The notes under the pieces were generated by a model. The model was given only the letters and a program-made list of their open reading frames with translations, was not told the DNA's origin and did not search any database. Shown one piece after another: positions 55,891 to 64,000 of a stretch of DNA of 64,000 nt (positions within the stretch are counted from its first letter, which is position 1; every line of letters starts with the position of its first letter). The stretch spans positions 6,295,501 through 6,359,500 of the forward strand of contig NC_092201.1 in the NCBI RefSeq assembly GCF_043641665.1. The letters run 5' to 3'. Source of the DNA: Enoplosus armatus (lineage: Eukaryota; Chordata; Actinopteri; Centrarchiformes; Enoplosidae). The position numbers were made by a program, and so were the translations under genes.

Positions 55891-58800
55891 GTGAGTTGCT
55901 GGGAAAGTATATAGAGAATGAGCCACCTTTAGGTATAACTAACAGTATCTATGTTAAAATACATCTGTTTGTTTTATTATCTTCACAGAACGTGTCAGAA
56001 AAGGTTTTTGTAGCTATTTGTAATTGTAAATTTGCCTGCTGCAGAATTAATTTCTTACCAGCAATTAAACCTTTTCCAGGATTTACAGACAGAGGATCAG
56101 TCTTGGTTCTAAAAAGATAAAAGCAAAGATGTTCAAGTGCAAAAGCAAGACTAAAAATGGACTGTAGAAATACAAGAACGTCACAATAATTTCAACCGTT
56201 ATTGCCAATATCAGATGTGAAGGAACATTTTAATGTGGTGTCAGTCCTCTTGCTTTCATGCTTTACTTCTGTTTCACTGTCTGTGCCTTCATAAGGCTGC
56301 ACATGTAAATTAACTTCATGGCGCCGGGTCGGTTTACATGTCCACACATGCTTGCATTTAGATCAGTTTGCAAATGCTCGAGGTTAAATCCCTTTACTTT
56401 GGATGATAGACTTCATTTTTGAGTTGTTTGAAGGTCCCTGTAGATAATGCTTTTGGCTTATGAACAGATGCTAAAACAACAAACAACAGCATGTCTTCAG
56501 TTGTCAGGTGCTATTTTTAATGTGGCCCTTCTGCCCCTTGTGCGCGCCGACGATTCTCCGATGCACCATCAAGGCAGGAGTGAGCAGCATGCTGCAGAGA
56601 GGATAAACAAGGCTGAATCAACTGCTCAGAATAGCTACAGTGCATAAAGGAACCACTGACCCATATCTGCAATGACCCACATTTAATTTGACACAAACAC
56701 AGAGTGGGAAACAGATCCCCCTGAGTCACCTTGGCAGACATATCTAGCAACCCAAGATTAATGTTGAGCGAGAGAGGACTGCAGAGCATATTGAGTTACA
56801 GGGAAGACCACATGGTTCTCTATGGTATTCAGTATTGTAAATGTAATGTCAGTAAAACATCTCTGCAACACATAATACAATATGACCAGAAATGCCAGAA
56901 CCCAGGAATAGTACTAAAACTGAATTAGATATTCTGTGCATCTGTAGACAATACCCTGTAGGTGCTCTTATGTCACACATGCATGGCTGACGTGTTCCCT
57001 GCCTAGTTGAAGGTGATGGCAAACTGAATACAAAGGTTCACTTCTCAACGGTGACTCCGTAATCTGAATCATATTAGTAAATCATAAAGTCATAAAATAA
57101 CATATTAGTAATTCATGTATAAACATCTCTTGGTGTAGTTAAAGTCATGAATGTGAAACTAATGACGTCCCTCCTTTTTTGGCAGCACATACCACTAAAC
57201 TTTCATTGGTAGAGAAACATTTAATTCTGATCTTCTGCCCCATGAAGCCGTAGAAGAGGTGATAAAAGATACTGACAGTCATATTTTGAACAGTGATTTT
57301 CTGTCAGCGTCTCATGTCAACCATTTATAGTGCGGACAGCTCGATGACAAGAGCAGCAAGCTGACATTCTGTCAAGTAACGTGAATGTGCACGTGTGTGT
57401 GCGCACTGCACGCTGGAAAGAGACGGTGTGTGCCTCCATGTGTGGTTTTATGCTGCTTCTCTTTGCCAAAAAGTAAAATGATGGTCCAATAGGTACCTCC
57501 TGTAAGCATAATGGGGTGTACACTGAGCCATTTTTTTTGAGCCACAATTCTTTTTAAATTTATTCTTCCCTATAAAAGATTACTACTCAATAGATTAAAC
57601 TGTACTTGTTAGATTTCACAGTAAGTAATGAAATAAGCTTTTAAAGATGTGCTCATTCTCTTCAGTGATCCCATGTATTCTTGGCATAGCCTAAAATAGA
57701 ACTGCTTTCTCACATACTGGTTCATCTTGCTTTTGTCTCCTCAACAAACGCTTGTAAACAGTTAAACAGTTCAACACACTGAAAGCAGTTATATATATAT
57801 CTATATATATATAGATATATATAGATATATATATTCTTGCAAGTGTTATCATGTTATCATGTGAATAAAATGTGATTGCCGTTGACTTTTCAGTACACTT
57901 AACCCAGTTTAGATGATTTACATGTGACCCTAATTCAGACAGTGCCGTTTAAACTCAGCATGACGTTTCTACAAGTTAAGGAAAATTAAAGCATGAAAGT
58001 TGCATGCCACGTGCATTTGACAATCGGTCTGAGACTTGATTTCCTACTGCAAAGTCATGCAAAGGAAGTACTCAGATCCTTTAGTCAAATTAGCAATACC
58101 ACAGTATAAAAGTACACCACCAAGTCCTGCATTCAAAATGTTCCTTGAGTAAAAGTACCTAAGTATTATCAACAGAATATGCTTAAAATATTAAATGTAC
58201 TCATTATTCAATTATATATTTTCAGATTAAGATTTTACTTATCTTCATTATTATAAAATAACAGTATGTGTAGTTAAAATGAGCAACATTAAAACACTGC
58301 TTACATGTTTAACTATAATAATAATCCAATAAAAAGTACAATATTTCCCTTTGGAAATGTAGTGGAAGGATCAAGAAGCATTGTGGAAGCAATCAAGAAA
58401 TGTAACTCATAACTGTAACTAAGTACAGTACAGTAACTTCCCACAGAGCAGCTTTTACAACTACCAATGCTAAAATTAATTCTTTAATGAAAGTAGGGGA
58501 CCCTCTTAATAACTCTAACAACGTACCCAACTGATGGCCAAGCATGGCCCATTAGCAATGGACTGGCAGCTCTTATGAACTGGTCTGTCATCCGTTCAGT
58601 GCTAAAACTTTCACGTACACCACTCTTGTTGCACCTTTTTCCTTCCACGAATAAGTCCTGTTTTCACGGTAGCAAAATGCAGAGAGTTAAACACGCCTCT
58701 GTGAGGAGAGGGGATGTGACGCTGCTGGTACATAACACCAACACGCACTGTCTGCTGCGACAGGCAATCACTTCTGATTCACATTACTGCTGACCCATAC

Positions 58801-61552
58801 TTTCACATCTTGGAGCCAGGGACGACCAGTTTTTTTCACCGAGTTTGTTTTTCGAGGTAGAAGGAATTACTGTCTATCTTCGCTTTGTTTTTAGCCTGAC
58901 TTCTGTGTAGATTCACATCTGGAAAGTTGCTTCCCTTTGGTCAACGTGGGCATCAGCTCCATAAGGTAGTACGCTAGCTAGCATTACTCGGTCAAGGTAA
59001 AAGATGTTGGAGTTTAAGCTAGCTAAGAAGCGACATAGTTTGAAACACGTGGTTACCTGTTTAAGGGTGGACAAGCTTGCTTTCAAGTCTGTGGAGCGTT
59101 TTCCGTAGGTGAAGCCAAAATACCCGAGCTGCTAACGTCAATGCTAAATGCTAACGTTGTCCCCACATGTCTGCAAGTGTAACGTAGTCTGGACTCAGCT
59201 CATGTCTGATCTGCCCAAAGTTCAGTCTCATGCACATTAGTGGATAATTAACACATGTACACCGGTTTGGACAGTTTTATAGTCATTGGAATGGGGTAGA
59301 GCTTCTCTGCTTACTTATGCTGATGTGCATTTTAATGAGGTAACGTTAGCTTAACATCAAAATTGCATTGCAACGTTAGCGACATCATGTAACCTAGCTA
59401 GTATCTGGACGCTATGCAAACAAGTGACTGCTTAAATGAGATAAACGCGTAAAGTATGTGCTTGTGAAAATATTCTTTTTTTGTGCGTCAAACTTTGATG
59501 ATTTACACTCTTACTTCGTCTTACTTGACTTCCCTGTTCATTAATCATATAGCTAACGTACATCACTGGATGTCTGTTAGGTTATGGCCAGCTGGTTGTT
59601 ATAACGGTATCTCCAGTCCTCTAACGGTCTGACAACATTAGACGTATTACTGGCCAACGTTTGACAATAATGTTATTAGTCAAACTGGTTTTTGTAGTGA
59701 CTAACTATACAAACAGATTTAGCTCTTGTAGTGTGTATTGTGGTTAATTTATAAACCTGTGTATTTAATTTAACAGTGCTACTCCTGGTTAACTTACATT
59801 AACTAAAAGTATAGCACCTTTCCTTCGCATACCTGATAATGTTAGATATAGTTATGCTAGTCATATCAATCTGAATGCACAAGCCTTTGGCATGACGCCC
59901 GACTAGCGCCTGAAGGCAACACCCGACTCACTTAAAAACAAAATGCCAAAATAGTGTTTCCCCTGGTCTCAAAAAGGCGTTAAATAGGGTAGAAAAATAT
60001 TTTAGATCATGTAGCATATAAAAGGAGCCACCCTTCAATTCGGCATGTATTTAACTCAGTTATTGTAATAAAATGTTCACTTTTATTGTTGGTTTACCTG
60101 CTATTGCCACATTATTCCTCTAAAATACATTTAGGTCTGTTAGACCGTAATGTGTGGAGACTAATCCTTAACATGACTGATGATTTAGTTGACTCGAGTG
60201 CTGCTCGGTTTATATGTCGGTTTCCAAAGCAGTGATGGTTAGCAAGGTAAGGACAGAGATGTGTGGAGGGTTAACATGGATACTAGCATCAGTAGCTAAT
60301 GTTGTAACACGGATGATCAGATGGTGATGCGTTTCCGCTTTACTGTATAAACAACGAAGACAGGTCTGGAGTAGCATTTTGTCAACTATGGGTGAGCAGT
60401 GCAATCAGCTAATGTATGCTCTCTACTGATAGTGTAATGTAGGTCACCAGGCCAGTAACTAACGACAACGTCAGACTTAACCGCTCAAGTCGAGACAGTA
60501 AGACATTTTGAGGATATTGTGTTTTTCTGTAGAAACCGTTTCAATTAATATGCGTTTACATAACCAGTATCCACCCTTTTTAAAATCGAAATCGTGTAGT
60601 AGTGGTTCAGTTAAATGTTAGTGGGTCACCCGGCCATATTTTGCTTCTCACGCGGTCGTGTTGGCACTACTGTAACGTACTGTTGTCAGTTTCCTTATAT
60701 GTCCAGCTTTTTTTGAAATTGATAACTGTCTTTAATATTTTAAATGCAGAGACAGAAAATTCGCTCGCACATCTCTCTCTTTCCCGGCAGAAAATCACGC
60801 AGTGTTACGTATTTGTGGTTCTGTATGTGTGACCTTATGCTAAATTGCTAATTAACGGTAGTTTTACCTCCCGTGATGTCGCTGCGGTACTCATAAAAAC
60901 AATGTCTCTTTTACGTGTGTACAACATTGTTACAAGTTTATTATTGGCTTATTGATGGCTTGTTTTTGCAAGCAGAGGAAGCATCTTGCACCTGCCACGC
61001 AGGCGCACTGACTTCAGGCTGGCTGGGGATGTTGATGTTGCTATGGTTATGTCTTCCTGTGAGAAGGTCACTAAAGCTCTGCTGGCAAAGTGGATGTCTA
61101 GTGCTCTTGCAGAGCATCTTTTCACTGTATTTAGATAAACATCTTTATCTGAGTCTTGGGCTGCACAGTTGATTGAAATTGCTTCTCTATCATTTGGCAG
61201 CATGGCGGATTACTTAATCAGTGGTGGTACAGGCTACGTCCCTGAAGATGGACTCTCCGCTCAGCAGCTCTTCTCGATTGGAGATGGCCTTACATACAAG
61301 TAAGTTTCCCTGCATCACAAACTTTGATTTTGTTTTTCCCAAAAAAATCTTGGTAAAGTAATGAATTTCATTCAACGTAAGGTCTCCTGATTTTAAAACC
61401 TCACCTTCGCGCAAATGGTGGTTGAAGTGTACGCAGCAGTGCTTTGTAATGGCCAACACATTTTGAACCAGCAGATCTGACCAACAGTGCGTTGTCTCCG
61501 ATGGTCATACGGCTGAAGAGCTATGCTCTAAAGGAGATGGGTTGACTTACAA
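55670..61552 (+). CDS. impdh1: impdh1: 5' end of IMP dehydrogenase 1 (partial, continues past window)
   Basis: Three N-terminal exons are visible: 55670-55890 (long-form start), 61201-61299 (MADYLIS exon) and 61475-61552 (candidate alternative). IMPDH1 catalyses the NAD-dependent, rate-limiting step from IMP to XMP in guanine nucleotide synthesis and assembles into cytosolic octamers and filaments; it matters in photoreceptors. The identity is firm: exon 1 carries [11 protein letters not shown] and ends LGPE plus AG, and exon 2 supplies C to make Ser and then [17 protein letters not shown], as in the long human form (...YEPES-MADYL...). The next expected exon, starting at the D of NDFLILPG, was not found before 64000, so the Bateman and catalytic domains are outside. 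Zebrafish-style paralogue (1a or 1b) is undecided. hilpda lies divergently upstream. Confidence 0.93.
55891..58055. other. impdh1: impdh1 intron 1, proximal part
   Basis: No further exon was recognised. A TA/ATAGAT tract is listed separately. Confidence 0.5.
57789..57835. repeat. TA/ATAGATATAT satellite tract
   Basis: Alternating TATATATATCTATATATATAT and ATAGATATAT units, largely self-complementary. Confidence 0.9.
58060..58440 (+). repeat. Interspersed teleost repeat, AGTAAAAGTAC family
   Basis: AAGTACTCAGATCCTTTAGT, CAGTATAAAAGTAC, GTCCTGCATTCAAAATG, TTGAGTAAAAGTACCTAAGT, AAAAAGTACAATATTTCCCT and GAAATGTAGTGGAAG follow the order of a highly repeated teleost family. It lies within impdh1 intron 1. 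Confidence 0.85.
58790..60650 (+). promoter_or_regulatory. impdh1: Candidate internal promoter region for the short impdh1 form
   Basis: The segment is rich in GCTAACGT/AACGTTAGC words (near 59130, 59150, 59342, 59372, 59554), like the fam3c upstream region. At 58790-59000 a transcribed-looking segment ends in CTCGGTCAAG before GTAAAAG, a possible 5' UTR donor that could splice to the acceptor at 61200 and start translation at ATG 61202. No protein-coding exon lies in the region. Confidence 0.3.
61201..61299 (+). CDS. impdh1: impdh1 standard N-terminal exon (MADYLIS)
   Basis: Acceptor TCATTTGGCAG, then C ATG at 61202. It encodes [24 protein letters not shown] and GDGLTY plus AA before GTAAGT. 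It serves as the initiator exon for the short form and as an internal 99-nt exon (phases 2 to 2) of the long form. Tyr12 of IMPDH, the filament contact, is present. Confidence 0.93.
61475..61552 (+). CDS. impdh1: Candidate alternative tandem copy of the impdh1 N-terminal exon
   Basis: A 78-nt segment from AG at 61473-61474 to donor GTGAGT at 61553. Its phase (2 to 2) is identical to the MADYLIS exon. It encodes, after completing the codon [21 protein letters not shown] and KGDGLTY plus AA. The last 35 nt match the end of the MADYLIS exon at 25 positions (counted by hand). There is no in-frame ATG, so use needs the 55670 start, either replacing or following the standard exon. The acceptor's pyrimidine tract is poor. 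It could be functional or a decaying duplicate, but the frame, ends and GDGLTYN are intact. Confidence 0.6.
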
Positions 61553-64000
61553 GTGAGTAGAACAGTCCTCTTCAAACTGTTTTGAAACTGTGCTGTTAAA
61601 AATCCTCTGTCTCTCCAGATAGTGAGTTCATATGGAGGAAGCAAATTACTGTCCTTTTATAAAGCAGCAAATCTCAATCTGGTGTCATGAAAGTGCATGA
61701 ATGCAGAAGGTAAATGGAGGGCTTGTTGGCATGCTCATCCTGATCTTGGTCATGGGGATCAAATTTGCTTCCAGTGGACATAAGTGCATTATTAGCTTCA
61801 ACTAACCGTCACAGTGCACAACCTGTTCTGTGAATGCAGCATGCATGACAGAAATACACAAATACTTTGCTTTGATAAAACTACTAATTAAGCACTAATT
61901 TGTCACCTCTTACTTCACCTCACTCAGCTCTGGTAAGCATTCTGATGACAAACAAGACATGCTTTGTATTTGAGCTCATCATGCATTTTGACTGAATATT
62001 TTTTCTTTATTAATCCTTTTAATCATCCTTTTTTATTTCTTAATCACAAATAACAAGAAGCAAAGCATTGTGCAACTCAGTTGCAGTGGTTGTTGGACAC
62101 TGTGAAGCATGCAATTTCCTGTTAACTTTCCTGCATTTTTTCTTCTAAAACTTTCTCCTAAATCCATCACAGTGCTTTCTACCTCTTGAATATGTTTGCC
62201 ACAGGTCCTAACAACCGCTACAATCAATGCTTAAGATGCCCTCTCAGCGTTTCCTGAAAAACCATTAGTTAATGTACTATTCTACGTGATATATGGTAGA
62301 TAATTGTCCATACTGCATCATCGTCTGCACAGCAAAACTGCATTAAGTGATTCAAGCTTGGTTGGAGGGTTTCATCAGCTGAAAATCCACCAATTCTTTG
62401 CTCTAATAATGCTACTTCTGCTTTACAGAAGCTAATTGAATAGAAACCCTAATGGTGTCTTGAGTGTGTCCGTGTGTGATTGAATGACCTTTCCACACTG
62501 TAATTAAGTGCCTCGTGACCAAAGGAAAGTTTGGCACATGATGGCCTGAATTGACATCATGTGGGTTGCAGGAGGAATCGGGAGTTGATGCGGTTGGTTT
62601 GAGGATGAAGGAGTCTGCATCACACTTTTCAAGCCATTTGTACTCCGTCTCAATGCATTTTAGAAGTGTGACAAATACTGAGAAGTGTCAGGGTTACTGC
62701 AGATTTCTTTGATCAGATTTAAAATTTCGGACTACTGTCCCTGTATATCTTTTTGATGTAAGTCAAATCACCCGCAATGACAGATACTGGAGCTAAAAAT
62801 ACTATTAATCAGGATATTGCTGATTTATCCTTTTAGTTTTCTTTTTATGTCTGTTTATTAGTTAGAAGGAAAAAGAAGGCAAGCCACCCAGAGAAACTGA
62901 GACACAGGAAGACAGAACCTGCTCTGTGAGAGAAACAACTTCCTGCAGTATTGTGACCTTTTAACCAGGTGCAGAAATCCTGTCCTGGGTGTGAGTGTGA
63001 ACACTTGTGAAGGTGCACCATTTGTTTTTGCCTGAATATAGGCAGAAATGGGTGAATGATATGATTTCTTAGCTGTTAACTACACATTATGAGGCAAAGT
63101 GATAGTATTTTAAACACGTAGACACTTACAGACAAATAAATCTACGGAAGATCCCTGTAATCAAGTTTAAAAGTGTCTCTCATGCCACATTCTCACCTAT
63201 CAAAGACTGCAGTTTAATGACTTTAAAATATGTCTTATCTTTTAAAGCCTTGAGGGCAAGTTACTTGGCAAATCCAACGGCTCCTATTAAATCATAATTT
63301 AACATGAGTCACAGTTGATTACCTCAGGCGTAGTGCTTGCATAAGAGCACATATTCTGATTAGTGTTGCACAGTGCTGACAGAGCTACTTTAGAAAAGAC
63401 ATTCCTGGTGTTAACTCTAGTGTAATAATAGTTTTCTGTCTTTTTCACAATATCCAAATAAAGTGATGTGAGTCAGACATACAGACTCATTGAGATTCAC
63501 CCTGTTAAAGTTGCTACTACATTTACAAATCACTGTGTGCCATGTCCTCAAATGCTTTGATATTTGGGCGTGGGCATACTATACTGTAGATTCTCCCTTT
63601 TATTCCCCAGACAAGGACAAAGACCATACAAGCAGGGGGAGACCAGTTGTGGCCTTTGGTTGTACTTTGAAACACTCCTGCTCAACGTCATGCATTTGTC
63701 TACATTTAACATTCAAATGAAAACCATAATAAGGCATCACCAAGCCAGTGTTTTCTTTACAATTCAAAGCCAACACAATGGACCCTGGTATAGAGCTGAC
63801 CCTGAGTCAGTAGGTGCAGCCTGTGTGCTGCAGCTGAGGTTTGTGGCTGCTGCAAAATGCTAACAGATGTCTGCTGGGCGTCCTGCTTGTTCCCACGTTT
63901 GGGCTCTAAAGAGAGGGGAAACAAACAGGACTCCTCCCTTGCAGTGTCCCATCTAGTGCAACTATTTCAGACCTTCTTACAGAGAGGCAGCAGAGATCTG
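61553..64000. other. impdh1: impdh1 intron following the N-terminal exons
   Basis: No exon matching the IMPDH continuation (DFLILPG...) or a further tandem N-terminal exon was seen. No clear repeat was identified. The intron runs off the window. Confidence 0.55.

Noticed and set aside
60915..61172. 85-codon plus-strand frame just before the MADYLIS exon
   Set aside because: It ends before the acceptor, runs out of phase with exon 2 and is unlike the extra human IMPDH1 exon.
1..64000. CRISPR arrays, bacterial operons, tRNA and rRNA genes
   Set aside because: The DNA is vertebrate. No spaced direct-repeat array, tRNA cloverleaf or rRNA segment was recognised by eye; a tRNAscan or Infernal run would settle small RNAs.

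Overview
The window is vertebrate nuclear DNA, almost certainly from a teleost fish. Support comes from intron-split genes with GT-AG borders, abundant (CA)n/(GT)n microsatellites, interspersed repeats of types common in teleosts (a GGTTAGCTTAGC family, an AGTAAAAGTAC family, L2/SINE-like tails, hAT-like termini), and gene content. Compact introns of about 100-500 bp suggest a spiny-rayed fish; that is inference. No species can be named from sequence alone.

Layout. (1) 1-28.4 kb: no protein-coding gene found. It holds microsatellites, old interspersed repeats, one hAT-like element and one non-LTR retrotransposon relic, plus some non-repetitive stretches that may be conserved regulatory DNA. 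(2) 29.2-33.2 kb, minus strand: a complete 9-exon fam3c gene (227 aa, the length of human FAM3C, all four cysteines at the same positions). (3) 34.8-43.9 kb, minus strand: a complete 21-exon sortilin gene (sort1-type, 827 aa) with signal peptide, furin site, VPS10 propeller with Asp-boxes, 10CC modules, one membrane segment and a divergent cytoplasmic tail. (4) 47.7-48.9 kb, minus strand: a small gene whose single coding exon gives a 68-aa HILPDA-like lipid-droplet protein. (5) 55.7-61.6 kb, plus strand: the 5' end of impdh1 (IMP dehydrogenase 1). It has an upstream exon for the long N-terminal form, the standard MADYLIS exon, and a tandem frame-compatible alternative of that exon. The catalytic body lies beyond 64 kb.

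hilpda and impdh1 stand head to head, as HILPDA and IMPDH1 do on human 7q32, which supports both calls. fam3c is also a human chromosome 7q gene, while SORT1 is on human chromosome 1, so sort1 sits here between two 7q-type neighbours. The genes have no evident common pathway.

The most interesting item is the candidate duplicated exon at 61475-61552. It keeps the phase and the DGLTYN end of the MADYLIS exon but replaces the residue equivalent to Tyr12, which is known to hold IMPDH filaments together, with Cys. All exon borders were read by hand from phase, splice sites and remembered human homologues; no database search was run.
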